From NCBI GenBank assembly GCA_003497625.1, contig DNNO01000021.1, forward strand, positions 103,602 through 167,601: 64,000 nt of DNA, read 5' to 3'. This document shows positions 52,380-61,723 of the stretch, one piece after another. The translations under genes and the position numbers were made by a program. The notes under the pieces were generated by a model. The model did no database searches. It saw nothing but the letters and a program-made list of their open reading frames with translations, and was not told where the DNA came from. The DNA is from Flavobacterium sp. Lineage in GTDB: Bacteria > Bacteroidota > Bacteroidia > Flavobacteriales > Flavobacteriaceae. Position 1 is the first letter of the stretch, and the number at the start of each line of letters is the position of its first letter.

Positions 52380-55300
52380 TGCCTTTAAAATAGTTTTGAA
52401 CCTTCTGGTTAAAATTGGGTTGCAAAGGTAAGCTTTGTCTGTTTAATATTTCAACACTATTGAGATATTCTTTTAATTCCTTTGAAAGTGGAGAAGTGCT
52501 ACCATTATAGTTCTTATCATTTGTTTTTGACTGACGCTTGGTGTCTTCACCTTGTTGTTGAATCGCTTTTTCTAATTTTAGAAGTTCGTGTTTTAAATTC
52601 AACATCTTTTGCAACGTTTCGTTTTTAAAACCTTTATTGATTAATTGCTTTTCGATATCTTTCATTTGATTCAAAGCATTCTGACCTTGACCTGTCATGC
52701 CTTCTTTTTCTAAAGCTTTTTGCAAAGCATCACGCAATTGTTGTTGCTCTTTTATAATTTCCAAAACTTTACCAGCATTCCCTTCAGAACCATTCTCACC
52801 ATCTTCACCATTCTCACCCGATTGTCCCTTTTGTTTTCCTTGACCAGGTTTTTCACCTGGCTTTTCTCCGGGTTTTTCGCCAGGCTTATCTCCAGGTTTC
52901 ATCCCGTCTTTCATTTTTTCACCCAAACCTTCTTGTTGTTTGATGATGTCTGGAAGTTGCATTCCTTTTCCACCACCTGGTTTTGGTTTTCCTTTTCCGG
53001 AACCTTGGCCTTGCATTTCCATATTCATTTCGCTTTGCACATTACTTAAATAATCTGCTAAACGGTTGGCTGATGTTAAAACATATTGCTGATGTGAAGC
53101 TCCTTTTTGAATGTTATTATCCGCTAAAGTTTCTAAAGTCTTATCTAAATTATAATGGATTTCTCCGACTTCATTTAGAATCGTTTCAGTAATTTTTGGA
53201 TTACGTAAGGCTACTGCAAATAAACTATCATCTACGTGTTTGAATTGTAATTTCAAATCTTGTTGCTTTTTTAACACCTTATTCAATTGCAAAGAACGCA
53301 CTTCAGATGAATTTGTAGTCTTAATTAAACTTTCTTCATCGAATGAAAAAGCTAATAAATTATCTAGAATCTGACGTAACAATTTAGCATCTTCTTGCAT
53401 TTGTTCCATTTCACCTGATTGCATAGATTGGGCCATTTTCTGACTCATTTGTTTCATCTTAGCTGCCGCCGATTTTTGCTTTGGTTTTGCTTTCTGTTGG
53501 TTTTGTTTTTGCAATTCATCAGAAGCTTTTTCCATGTCCTTTTTCACATCCTCTTGTTCATTCTTATCATTAGGAATATCCATCGGAGCTTTTAATTCTT
53601 TATTTTCTTTATCTAATTCTTCAAGTTCTTTCTTAATATCGTCAAACTCTTTATTGATGGCGTCTTGATTTTCCTTGTTATTTTCTTTAGTGTCATCAGC
53701 TAATTTTTCTTCCTTATCAGCTAACTTGTCTAATTTATCAGCGAGTTGTTCCGCTTTTTGTTCTACATAAAAACGTTTTGTTAACTCAACTAACTGTTCT
53801 AAATTCTGCTGTTGATTTTTTGCATTCTGTTTTAGTTTATCAGCTTTATCGAAAAGTTTATCTTTCTCTAATTTCTTAGAAAGCTCTTCTAATTCTTTAA
53901 GAAGTTTTTCATTTTTCTCTGCCTGTTTTTCGGCTTCTTCTAAACGACGTAATAATTCTTCTTTGTCTTTATCTTGTGATTTTGGATTGAATTCTTCCAA
54001 ATTCTCCGTTAGCTTTTTTGTGAATTCTTTCATCATTTCGTCTTGTTGTTTTTGACGGTTGATAAAGTCTTCCACTTTCTTCTGATCTTTGAAATCTAAA
54101 TTAGATTTCTCTTTATTCATCTTTTGCAGTTTGTCCAATTCCGAAATTTGCTTCTCTTGATTTTGAAGCGATTTTTCTAAACTATTGATGTTTTCATTCT
54201 GCTCTTGCAACTGTTTGTCTTCCTTTTGGTCTTCAGTCAATTCATAATGAAGAAAAACAGATGATTTTGTGCTTTTATAATTGTTAACTACATCATTATC
54301 AAATACTTCAAAATAATATTCGTAATTTACACCTTCTTCAATCGCTAAACCATTAGGAAACGAATAAACAAATTGATCAACCGCTTGTTTGTTGATAGCT
54401 AAATTCGCTTTTCGAACTGCATTTGGATTTTCTTTCGGATAAAAAACAACTTGTAACTTTGATAAACCATGATCATCGGCAACTTGACCAATCATCATTT
54501 TAGCTTTCAACTTTAATGAATCAGGCGCAATTTGAACCGAAATTGTTGGATATTGATCTTTAATCGTTGCGATTTGATACGAAAGTTTTTCAAACTCGTT
54601 GATATTTCTATTCGATGTAATTACTTCGTAACTCAAATTATCCGATATTCTTCTTGAAAGCGAAAAGATATTTTCTTTATTAGCGAAAACACTAACTTGA
54701 TTATTCGATTTGAAACTAACATTATCCGTTGCCAAAGCATTAATTCTCCAATTCACAACGGTTCCTTCAGGAACAACAGCGTTTCCAGTTCCTTGAATGA
54801 TTTCCGATTTTTTACCTAAATAAGAAGGATATTGCAACACCATTTCAAAGTTGGCAATCGTTGGAACATCCACCACATTAATTTGATACTCTTTCGAATT
54901 CAAACCATTCGCTAAAAGTGAAAAAGTAACATCTTTAGATAATTTTGAAAACGTATATTCAAAAACTCCAGGTTTTGTACTTTGTAAAAAATATTCTTCA
55001 TCGCCAATTTGAATCGCAATATTTTCAGGCATAACTTTTCCTTGCGTTTTCACTTGTAACACAAAATCGGAATTCTGTTGTGCTGTTAATGATTTATTCA
55101 ATACTACAAATTCAAATGGTGCAGGCGGAGCATATTTCGTTTCATAATTCACTACTCGAGCAAAACTTTTCGAAATGATTTCGGAATTTCCGGTAACGAA
55201 AAACAAAATCAATAATAGGATTGGAATAATCGCATAAGGTAAAAACTTCTTGTTCTTAGCAAAATTAACCGCATTTGAAAACGGAATTGGTTGTAACGAA

Positions 55301-55698
55301 GCTGCTTTTTGTTCGATGGAAGCTGCTAATAATTCAGAAGTTTGACTTTGGTTTGCCAATTGTAAAAAGTTCAACAATTTATCTTGTACTTCTGAAAAGT
55401 GATTTCCGATGATAGCTGAAGCTTGCTGGTAATTGATTCCTTGTTGTAATTTGAATAATTTAAACAGTGGAAAAGCAATGAATCGAATCAATAAAAACGA
55501 TTCTACGCCAACGAACAACCAGAATAAAATAGTTCTTCCAAATGTAGATAACCATAAAAAGTATTCAATCAATAAGGTAAAAATGAAATACAACAAGCCC
55601 AATCCGATGAAAAGAATAACTCCTTTTATCAGTTCATTGGTATAAAACTTCTTGATAAACCCTTCGAGCTTATCGAAAATAATGCTTTTTGCTCCCAA
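52372..55698 (-). CDS. DUF4175 family large membrane protein
   Basis: 1108 aa. Transmembrane helices lie near residues 22-75 (two) and at 152-168. A large beta-rich extracytoplasmic region follows (about 170-475), then a very long coiled-coil, K/E/Q-rich stretch (about 478-760), a helical part, and a low-complexity G/K/P/E segment with repeated GEKP units (about 930-952) before the C-terminal helical end. This is the DUF4175 architecture known from Bacteroidota and alphaproteobacteria, of unknown function, probably envelope-linked. It is the first gene of the unit continuing into ybeY. Confidence 0.9.
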   Translation of the reverse strand: MGAKSIIFDKLEGFIKKFYTNELIKGVILFIGLGLLYFIFTLLIEYFLWLSTFGRTILFWLFVGVESFLLIRFIAFPLFKLFKLQQGINYQQASAIIGNHFSEVQDKLLNFLQLANQSQTSELLAASIEQKAASLQPIPFSNAVNFAKNKKFLPYAIIPILLLILFFVTGNSEIISKSFARVVNYETKYAPPAPFEFVVLNKSLTAQQNSDFVLQVKTQGKVMPENIAIQIGDEEYFLQSTKPGVFEYTFSKLSKDVTFSLLANGLNSKEYQINVVDVPTIANFEMVLQYPSYLGKKSEIIQGTGNAVVPEGTVVNWRINALATDNVSFKSNNQVSVFANKENIFSLSRRISDNLSYEVITSNRNINEFEKLSYQIATIKDQYPTISVQIAPDSLKLKAKMMIGQVADDHGLSKLQVVFYPKENPNAVRKANLAINKQAVDQFVYSFPNGLAIEEGVNYEYYFEVFDNDVVNNYKSTKSSVFLHYELTEDQKEDKQLQEQNENINSLEKSLQNQEKQISELDKLQKMNKEKSNLDFKDQKKVEDFINRQKQQDEMMKEFTKKLTENLEEFNPKSQDKDKEELLRRLEEAEKQAEKNEKLLKELEELSKKLEKDKLFDKADKLKQNAKNQQQNLEQLVELTKRFYVEQKAEQLADKLDKLADKEEKLADDTKENNKENQDAINKEFDDIKKELEELDKENKELKAPMDIPNDKNEQEDVKKDMEKASDELQKQNQQKAKPKQKSAAAKMKQMSQKMAQSMQSGEMEQMQEDAKLLRQILDNLLAFSFDEESLIKTTNSSEVRSLQLNKVLKKQQDLKLQFKHVDDSLFAVALRNPKITETILNEVGEIHYNLDKTLETLADNNIQKGASHQQYVLTSANRLADYLSNVQSEMNMEMQGQGSGKGKPKPGGGKGMQLPDIIKQQEGLGEKMKDGMKPGDKPGEKPGEKPGEKPGQGKQKGQSGENGEDGENGSEGNAGKVLEIIKEQQQLRDALQKALEKEGMTGQGQNALNQMKDIEKQLINKGFKNETLQKMLNLKHELLKLEKAIQQQGEDTKRQSKTNDKNYNGSTSPLSKELKEYLNSVEILNRQSLPLQPNFNQKVQNYFKGND

Positions 55699-55813
55699 GA
55701 TTGTTGATATACTGTTTATAACCGATAAAAATACAACATCTTAGGAGATTAGTCAATAGGTTTTTAGTGAAACTTAACATTTGTAGAATAGGATTGTTAA
55801 TAACCATAAGATT

Positions 55814-55848
55814 TTCTAAATTCTAAATTCTTACTTCTAATTTGTAAT
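55814..55848. repeat. heptad array upstream of gltX
   Basis: TTCTAAA, TTCTAAA, TTCTTAC, TTCTAAT and TTGTAAT are in tandem, ending 2 bases before the -7 box of gltX. The phase is kept, but the units are not of the AGT type. Confidence 0.65.
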
Positions 55849-55850
55849 CG

Positions 55851-55858
55851 TATCTTTG
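55851..55858 (+). promoter_or_regulatory. -7 box TATCTTTG upstream of gltX
   Basis: TATCTTTG is an exact TAnnTTTG match, 16 bases before the ATG at 55875. The place of the -33 box is taken by a heptad array. Confidence 0.5.
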
Positions 55859-55874
55859 CACAAAATTTAATGAA

Positions 55875-57371
55875 ATGTCAGTAAGAGTAAGATTTGCACC
55901 AAGTCCAACAGGACCTTTGCATATTGGTGGTGTTCGTACCGCTTTATTCAATTATTTATTTGCCAAAAAACATGGTGGTACTTTCTATTTACGTATTGAA
56001 GATACCGATCAAACGCGTTTTGTTCCAGGAGCAGAAGCTTATATTTTTGAAGCTTTGGAATGGTTAGGAATTGCGCCAGAAGAAACCGTTGGAAAGAATG
56101 AAAAATTCGGACCTTATCGTCAAAGTGAACGTAAAGCGATGTATCAACAATATGCGGACCAATTGATAAATTCAGGTTGGGCGTATTATGCTTTTGATAC
56201 GGCTGAGAGTTTAGATGCGATGCGAAAAGAAGCAGAAGCAAACGGAAACACGTTTATTTATAATCATTCGGTTAGAGAACAATTGGATAACTCGTTGACA
56301 GTTTCACGTGAAAAAGTGGAAGAACGAATTGCAAATGGAGAACATTATGTAATCCGTTTTAAAACACCTGTGAATGAAATTTTAGAATTAAAAGATATCA
56401 TTCGTGGCGATATTAAATTTGATACCAATTTATTAGACGATAAAGTATTATTCAAATCGGATGGAATGCCAACGTATCATTTAGCGAATATTGTAGATGA
56501 CCATTTAATGGAAACTTCCCATGTGATTCGTGGTGAAGAATGGTTGCCATCGATGCCATTACACGTTTTATTATACAAAGCATTTGGTTGGAATGCTCCC
56601 GAATTTGCACATTTACCATTGATTTTAAAACCAATTGGAAACGGAAAATTATCAAAACGTGATGGTGATAAAATGGGATTCCCAGTATTTCCTTTAGAAT
56701 GGAAAACTGAAGAAGGAATTTCATCTGGTTACAGAGAAAACGGATTTTTCCCTGAAGCAGTGATCAACTTTTTAGCATTGTTAGGTTGGAATGACGGAAC
56801 CGAACAAGAGATTTTCTCGTTAGAAGAATTGGTAGAAAAATTTGATTTAAACCGAATTCACAAAGCAGGAGCGAAATTTGACCCAGAGAAAAACAAATGG
56901 TTCAATCATCAGTATTTGCAAAAGCAAAGTGATGCAAGTTTAGCGGAAAGCTTTAAATCAATTTTAGATAAAAAAGGAATCTCGACTTCGCTCGATTTGA
57001 CAAAAGTGGTTTCTTTGATTAAAGAAAGAGCGCATTTCGTAAATGAGTTTTGGGATTTAGCGGATTATTTCTTTGAAGCTCCAACAACTTACGAGGAAAA
57101 AGCAGCTAAAAACTGGAAAGAGGAAACACCAGGTTTAATGCAACAAGTGATTTCGGAATTAGAGAAAATTGAAGATTTTACTTCTGCTAACATCGAAATC
57201 TTATTAAAAGAATGGATGACAGCAAACGAAATTGGAATGGGGAAAGTAATGCAACCGTTACGATTGAGTTTAGTAGGAGCGTTAAAAGGTCCGCATTTAT
57301 TCGATATTATTGAAATGATTGGAAAAGCCGAAACGGTTAAGAGAATAGAAAAAGCAATAGCTAGTTTATAA
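55875..57371 (+). CDS. gltX: glutamyl-tRNA synthetase
   Basis: 498 aa, full length. The class I HIGH-type motif is PSPTGPLHIGG, and the KMSKS-type motif is KLSKRDGD (about 261-268). The glutamate-specific middle YLRIEDTDQTRFVPGA is present. As glnS is also in this window, GltX probably charges only tRNA-Glu. The reading frame contains GTTTCACGTGAAA (56301-56313), a partial parS match. A bidirectional terminator follows. Confidence 0.98.
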   Translation: MSVRVRFAPSPTGPLHIGGVRTALFNYLFAKKHGGTFYLRIEDTDQTRFVPGAEAYIFEALEWLGIAPEETVGKNEKFGPYRQSERKAMYQQYADQLINSGWAYYAFDTAESLDAMRKEAEANGNTFIYNHSVREQLDNSLTVSREKVEERIANGEHYVIRFKTPVNEILELKDIIRGDIKFDTNLLDDKVLFKSDGMPTYHLANIVDDHLMETSHVIRGEEWLPSMPLHVLLYKAFGWNAPEFAHLPLILKPIGNGKLSKRDGDKMGFPVFPLEWKTEEGISSGYRENGFFPEAVINFLALLGWNDGTEQEIFSLEELVEKFDLNRIHKAGAKFDPEKNKWFNHQYLQKQSDASLAESFKSILDKKGISTSLDLTKVVSLIKERAHFVNEFWDLADYFFEAPTTYEEKAAKNWKEETPGLMQQVISELEKIEDFTSANIEILLKEWMTANEIGMGKVMQPLRLSLVGALKGPHLFDIIEMIGKAETVKRIEKAIASL

Positions 57372-57376
57372 AAGAA

Positions 57377-57404
57377 AAGCCCTGATAATTCAGGGCTTTT
57401 TATA
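57377..57404. terminator. bidirectional terminator between gltX and the barrel gene
   Basis: AAAAGCCCTGA pairs with TCAGGGCTTTT around TAAT; there are T residues on both strands. Confidence 0.9.
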
Positions 57405-58052
57405 TTAAAGATAAATTGTAATCTGACCACTAATCAAACCAATATTTCCTTTCATTTTTTCGCCAAGTAACTTTACGTTATCGTTGTTTTTTAGATTTCC
57501 AAAAAAATTAGTTAAACCATATTGGTAGCCAATTCTAGCTCTTACGTTTTTGATTCCACCGTTGATTCCTACGTAGAAATTAGCGTTAATTTTAGAAACA
57601 TCTACAATGTCTTTGGCAATTAAACCGGGTTGGTCTAACAATAAATTGTTTTCGTCGTCTTTATCAATTCCTAATTTTCCATTTACTTGTAAAACCGGGC
57701 CAAATTCTAAATTCAAATGGTCTTCAATTGCTACATAACTTGGTACAATATAAATTTGTACGGCCGACATTTTGAAACTGGTTTGTGTTTGTAATAATCC
57801 TTTTAATGTTGGTATAGAGAAATTACTATCGGTAAAAAACATACCAAAACTCATTTGCCAGTTGTTATAATAATTTCCTCTAACACTGAAACCACCAATC
57901 CATCCAGTTTCAGGAGTTACAGTGAAATTATCGGTATAAATATTTAGTTGGGTTAAACCCGCACCAATTCCTATTCGGTTACTGTCTTTAAAACCGCGTT
58001 GCGCCATTGCAACAGTTGAAATTATTAGAAAAATAAAAACTAATTTCTTCAT
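57405..58052 (-). CDS. outer-membrane beta-barrel protein
   Basis: 215 aa. The signal peptide is 1-17 (ending AMAQ). Amphipathic strands alternate with short turns (RIGIGAGLTQLNIYT, GWIGGFSVRGNYYNNWQMSFGMFF in parts, ARIGYQYGLTNFFGNL), and the protein ends in a strand with GQITIYL. It is a predicted 8-stranded porin-like or OmpW/PorT-like barrel of unknown function. No partner gene lies next to it. Confidence 0.8.
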   Translation of the reverse strand: MKKLVFIFLIISTVAMAQRGFKDSNRIGIGAGLTQLNIYTDNFTVTPETGWIGGFSVRGNYYNNWQMSFGMFFTDSNFSIPTLKGLLQTQTSFKMSAVQIYIVPSYVAIEDHLNLEFGPVLQVNGKLGIDKDDENNLLLDQPGLIAKDIVDVSKINANFYVGINGGIKNVRARIGYQYGLTNFFGNLKNNDNVKLLGEKMKGNIGLISGQITIYL

Positions 58053-58085
58053 TTATATAAATTTAGGGGGCAAAAATAGGGTTTA

Positions 58086-58093
58086 TAAATTTG
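58086..58093 (+). promoter_or_regulatory. -7 box TAAATTTG upstream of the SPFH gene
   Basis: TAAATTTG fits the consensus and lies 57 bases before the ATG at 58151. No -33 box is clear. Confidence 0.35.
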
Positions 58094-58150
58094 TTTTTGT
58101 AACTTTTTACTTTAAAAAGCGTATAACTATAAATCTAAAAACTAAACATT

Positions 58151-59125
58151 ATGGAGTTTATTATGTTTCCAATTATTTTCGTTGGATTAATTGTTCTTTT
58201 TTCTTCTTTTTTTACCGTAAAACAACAGATTGTAGCGGTTGTGGAACGTTTTGGAAAATTTCACAGCATTCGTAATTCGGGATTACATTTAAAAATTCCA
58301 ATTGTGGATAGGATTGCAGGAAAAGTAAATTTAAGAATTCAACAATTAGATGTTATCATCGAAACCAAAACTAAAGATAACGTATTCGTTAAAATGAAAG
58401 TTTCGGTACAGTTTAAAGTATTACAAGAAAAAGCATACGAAGCGTTTTATAAATTAGAATATCCTCACGATCAGATTACGTCTTATGTATTTGACGTAGT
58501 GCGTGCAGAAGTTCCAAAATTAAAATTAGACGACGTTTTTGAGCGTAAAGATGATATTGCAGTTGCGGTAAAACGTGAATTAAACGAAGCGATGACAACT
58601 TATGGATATGACATTATCAATACGTTAATTACGGATATTGATCCAGATATTCAAGTTAAAAATGCGATGAACCGTATTAATGCGGCTGACCGTGAAAAAA
58701 CAGCAGCTGAATACGAAGCGGAAGCTGGAAGAATAAGAATTGTTGCCAAAGCCAAAGCTGAAGCAGAAAGTAAAAGACTTCAAGGTCAAGGTATTGCTGA
58801 CCAAAGAAGAGAAATTGCTCGTGGTTTAGTAGAATCTGTAGATGTGTTGAATAAGGTGGGAATTAATTCTCAAGAAGCTTCGGCTTTAATTGTTGTAACG
58901 CAACATTATGACACTTTACAAGCAATTGGTGCAGATGCAAATAGTAATTTAATTTTATTACCAAATTCACCTCAAGCCGGAAGTGATATGTTGAACAATA
59001 TGGTAGCTTCTTTTAGTGCATCAAACCAAGTGGGTGAAATGATGAAAAAAGGAAACATCAAAAAAGTTGCTAAGAAACATCAAAAAGACGAATTTGGAAC
59101 AGAAGGAGAATCTGAAGAAGTATAA
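58151..59125 (+). CDS. SPFH/band-7 (stomatin/QmcA-like) protein
   Basis: 324 aa. One N-terminal membrane helix (about 4-22), then the SPFH domain (QQIVAVVERFGKFHSIRNSGLH, VDRIAGKVNLRIQQLDVIIETKTKDNVFVKM, in parts), a long helical coiled segment rich in A/E/K/R (AADREKTAAEYEAEAGR) and the ASALIVVTQHYDTLQAIG end. These proteins form membrane rings that organise proteases or microdomains. No NfeD partner is adjacent. The tail is K/E-rich. Confidence 0.94.
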   Translation: MEFIMFPIIFVGLIVLFSSFFTVKQQIVAVVERFGKFHSIRNSGLHLKIPIVDRIAGKVNLRIQQLDVIIETKTKDNVFVKMKVSVQFKVLQEKAYEAFYKLEYPHDQITSYVFDVVRAEVPKLKLDDVFERKDDIAVAVKRELNEAMTTYGYDIINTLITDIDPDIQVKNAMNRINAADREKTAAEYEAEAGRIRIVAKAKAEAESKRLQGQGIADQRREIARGLVESVDVLNKVGINSQEASALIVVTQHYDTLQAIGADANSNLILLPNSPQAGSDMLNNMVASFSASNQVGEMMKKGNIKKVAKKHQKDEFGTEGESEEV

Positions 59126-59168
59126 TTGAAATTTAGATACTGAACTAAATTCAATATAACAAAAACGA

Positions 59169-59199
59169 AAACCATCAATTTTTAATTGGTGGTTTTTTT
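59169..59199 (+). terminator. rho-independent terminator after the SPFH gene
   Basis: AAACCATCAATT pairs with AATTGGTGGTTT (one G-T pair) around TTT and is followed by T residues. Confidence 0.8.
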
Positions 59200-59220
59200 A
59201 TGCTTAATTGTAAAAAATAG

Positions 59221-59253
59221 AATCCTGACAGGTTTTTGAAACCTGTCAGGATT
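59221..59253. repeat. perfect palindrome, 15-base arms
   Basis: AATCCTGACAGGTTT and its exact reverse complement are separated by TTG. There is no T run of terminator type; it is similar in core (CTGACAGG/CCTGTCAG) to the palindrome at 59481-59513. Confidence 0.85.
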
Positions 59254-59480
59254 AAAACAAGTGATTTTTCGCTTAAAACTAAAATAAAGCGATTTCAGCC
59301 AATTTCATTAACAAAGATGTAAAAACACTTTACCTAAAAAAGTTTTTTTCTTACAATTCATTTATGAAAGTCAGTTTTTTAAGTTTTTAATTATTAAAAA
59401 TTAATTTTTGATAGATTTTATTAATAATGATTTTTAGTGATGATTTTTTAATTTTTTATCGAGATTTTTATATAAAACAA

Positions 59481-59513
59481 AAACGTGTCAGGTTTTGAAA
59501 ATCTGACACGTTT
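59481..59513. repeat. imperfect palindrome, 11-base exact arms
   Basis: AAACGTGTCAG pairs exactly with CTGACACGTTT; the inner part (GTTTT/AAAAT) continues with a G-T pair. Confidence 0.8.
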
Positions 59514-59525
59514 AAAATATGATTA

Positions 59526-59551
59526 AGATGCTGAACTAAATTCAGCATGAC
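59526..59551. repeat. REP-like palindrome
   Basis: ATGCTGAA and TTCAGCAT arms lie around five bases, followed by GAC. A degenerate copy is at 59135-59160 and a shortened relative at 45872-45892. Confidence 0.7.
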
Positions 59552-59567
59552 AAAAAATCGAAAATTT

Positions 59568-61250
59568 TTATTGTTCTGAAATTTTTGCCCAAGTATCTCT
59601 AAGTCCAACTGTTTTGTTGAAAACTAATTTTTCAGCTGTTGAATCTCTATCTACACAAAAATAGCCTAAACGTTGAAATTGAAAATGATCTAATTCTTTT
59701 GAAGTAACTAAACTTGGTTCTACATAACCCGTAATTACTTTTAATGAATTTGGATTGATAAATTCTTTAAAATCAACTTCTTTATCTTTATCTGGACTTT
59801 CATTGGTAAATAATCTATCATACACACGAACTTCTGCTTCTTTTGCATGAGGAATAGAAACCCAATGAATCGTTCCTTTTACTTTTCTTTGACTTGCTTC
59901 TGTTCCGCTTCCTGATTTAGAATCTACGTCGTAAGTAGCATGAATTTCGGTAATATTTCCGTTTTCATCTTTTACAACTGATTCACCTTTAATGATATAC
60001 GCATTTTTCAAACGTACTTCAGTTCCTAAAGTCAAACGGAAAAATTTCTTGTGTGCTTCTTCTTGAAAATCTTCTCTTTCGATATATAATTCTTTAGAAA
60101 AAGGGACTTTTCTATACGTCATTACTTCTTCTTCCGGATTATTTTCAGCTTCTAACCACTCTTCTTGTCCTTCAGGATAATTCGTAATTACTAATTTCAC
60201 TGGATCTAAAACTGCCATTACACGAGGTGCAACTTTGTTCAAATCTTCACGAACACAGAATTCTAAAAGCGAAACATCAATCAAATTATCGCGTTTTGCA
60301 ATACCGATTGTATTAGCAAAATTTACAATAGAATTTGGTGTATAACCACGTCTTCTCATTCCAGAAATCGTACTCATACGAGGATCATCCCAACCTGTAA
60401 CATGCTTTTCTTCAACTAATTGCAATAATTTACGTTTAGAAACAACCGTATGTGATAAATTTCTACGCGCAAATTCTCTTTGTTTTGGACGCACTTTTGT
60501 TGGATCATAAATTTGATTCAAAAACCAATCATATAATTCACGATGCGGTAAAAATTCTAACGTACAAAACGAATGCGAAATTTGTTCTAAATAATCACTT
60601 TCACCATGTGCCCAGTCGTACATTGGATAAATACACCAATCATTTCCTGTTCTGTGGTGATGTGCGTGCATGATACGATAAATAATAGGATCACGCATCA
60701 ACATATTATTAGCACCCATCGAAATTTTAGCACGTAAAACGTGAGTTCCTTTTTCAAATTCTCCGTTTTTCATGCGTGTAAATAAGTCCAAATTCTCTTC
60801 GATAGAACGATTTCTGTAAGGAGAATCGGTTCCTTGTTGCGTAGGAGTTCCTTTTTGTTGCGCCATTTCTTCCGAAGTTTGGCTATCCACATACGCTTTA
60901 TCTTTTTTGATTAATTCCACTGCCCAATCATACAATTGTTGGAAATAATCAGAAGCATAACATTCTTTATCCCATTTAAAACCTAGCCATTCTACATCGC
61001 GCTTAATTGCATCAACATATTCTTGCTCTTCTTTAGATGGATTGGTATCGTCGAAACGTAAATTTACTGGCGCTTTGTAATCGATTCCTAAGCCAAAATT
61101 TAAGCAAATAGCACTAGCATGACCTACATGCAAATACCCATTTGGTTCTGGTGGAAAACGAAAACGTAATTTATCTGCTGACAAACCATTTTTTAAATCT
61201 TCTTCAATGATTTGTTCTATAAAATTCAATGATTTTTCTTCTGTTGACAT
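59568..61250 (-). CDS. glnS: glutaminyl-tRNA synthetase
   Basis: 560 aa, full length. The class I motif is FPPEPNGYLHVGHA (HVGH), and the KMSKS-type is VVSKRKLLQL. The conserved RFDDTNPSKEEQEYV and YDWAHGESDYLE segments are seen. It charges tRNA-Gln directly, so a GatCAB transamidation route is not needed for glutamine. A TATCTTTG box on the minus strand (61275-61268) is the likely -7 element, 17 bases before the ATG. Confidence 0.98.
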   Translation of the reverse strand: MSTEEKSLNFIEQIIEEDLKNGLSADKLRFRFPPEPNGYLHVGHASAICLNFGLGIDYKAPVNLRFDDTNPSKEEQEYVDAIKRDVEWLGFKWDKECYASDYFQQLYDWAVELIKKDKAYVDSQTSEEMAQQKGTPTQQGTDSPYRNRSIEENLDLFTRMKNGEFEKGTHVLRAKISMGANNMLMRDPIIYRIMHAHHHRTGNDWCIYPMYDWAHGESDYLEQISHSFCTLEFLPHRELYDWFLNQIYDPTKVRPKQREFARRNLSHTVVSKRKLLQLVEEKHVTGWDDPRMSTISGMRRRGYTPNSIVNFANTIGIAKRDNLIDVSLLEFCVREDLNKVAPRVMAVLDPVKLVITNYPEGQEEWLEAENNPEEEVMTYRKVPFSKELYIEREDFQEEAHKKFFRLTLGTEVRLKNAYIIKGESVVKDENGNITEIHATYDVDSKSGSGTEASQRKVKGTIHWVSIPHAKEAEVRVYDRLFTNESPDKDKEVDFKEFINPNSLKVITGYVEPSLVTSKELDHFQFQRLGYFCVDRDSTAEKLVFNKTVGLRDTWAKISEQ

Positions 61251-61320
61251 AGTATCAAAAATTTATGCAAAGATATATAAAGTTTCATGGTTTAATACCT
61301 TAAAAATGGCTAAAAATTGG

Positions 61321-61328
61321 TAAATTTG
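61321..61328 (+). promoter_or_regulatory. -7 box TAAATTTG upstream of folB
   Basis: An exact TAnnTTTG match 19 bases before the folB ATG at 61348; no clear -33 box is seen. Confidence 0.4.
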
Positions 61329-61347
61329 GTATATAATAAAAGAAAAA

Positions 61348-61707
61348 ATGGGAACTATTAAATTACAAAATATTCGCACTTATTCCTATCACGGATGCTT
61401 AATTGAAGAAGGAAAGATAGGCTCTGATTACCGTGTAGATTTAGAAATAAAAACCGATTTACGTAAATCTTCTCAAACAGATGAATTGTCTGATACCGTT
61501 AATTATGTATTATTGAATAAAATTGTAGTGGAAGAAATGGCGATTCGTTCTAAATTATTAGAACATGTTGCACAGCGCATTATCACTAGATGTTTTGCGG
61601 AAATTCCGTCAATTTCTCGAATAAAATTAGCAGTTTCAAAACTAAATCCACCAATTGGTGGTGATGTAGAAGCAGTTACTATTGAAATGGAAGAGTTTAG
61701 AAATTAA
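61348..61707 (+). CDS. folB: dihydroneopterin aldolase
   Basis: 119 aa, full length for FolB. The typical start IRTYSYHGCLIEEGKIGSDYRVDLEI (in parts), SDTVNYVLLNKIV and the C-terminal SRIKLAVSKLNPPIGGDVEAVTIE (in parts) are seen; the active-site glutamate lies in GCLIEEG, and lysine in KLNPPIGG is conserved. It cleaves 7,8-dihydroneopterin in folate synthesis. Confidence 0.95.
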   Translation: MGTIKLQNIRTYSYHGCLIEEGKIGSDYRVDLEIKTDLRKSSQTDELSDTVNYVLLNKIVVEEMAIRSKLLEHVAQRIITRCFAEIPSISRIKLAVSKLNPPIGGDVEAVTIEMEEFRN

Positions 61708-61723
61708 CTCTTCCATTTGTTTT

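Larger units (their letters stand above)
59126..59567. other. 442-base gene-free interval rich in palindromes
   Basis: No coding frame of interest is seen. It contains a terminator (59169-59199), a perfect 15-bp-arm palindrome (59221-59253), a second palindrome (59481-59513) and two related 26-base units at 59135-59160 and 59526-59551 that match at 22 of 26 positions, the latter a clean palindrome. The middle (59300-59470) is extremely AT-rich with no recognisable structure. Confidence 0.8.

Noticed and set aside
52720..53049. Plus-strand open frame opposite the DUF4175 gene
   Set aside because: It is F/L/T-rich, the complement of a K/E/Q-rich coiled coil; no independent signals.
59221..59253. 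Perfect palindrome as a terminator
   Set aside because: No T run follows it on either strand, and a proper terminator already lies at 59169-59199.
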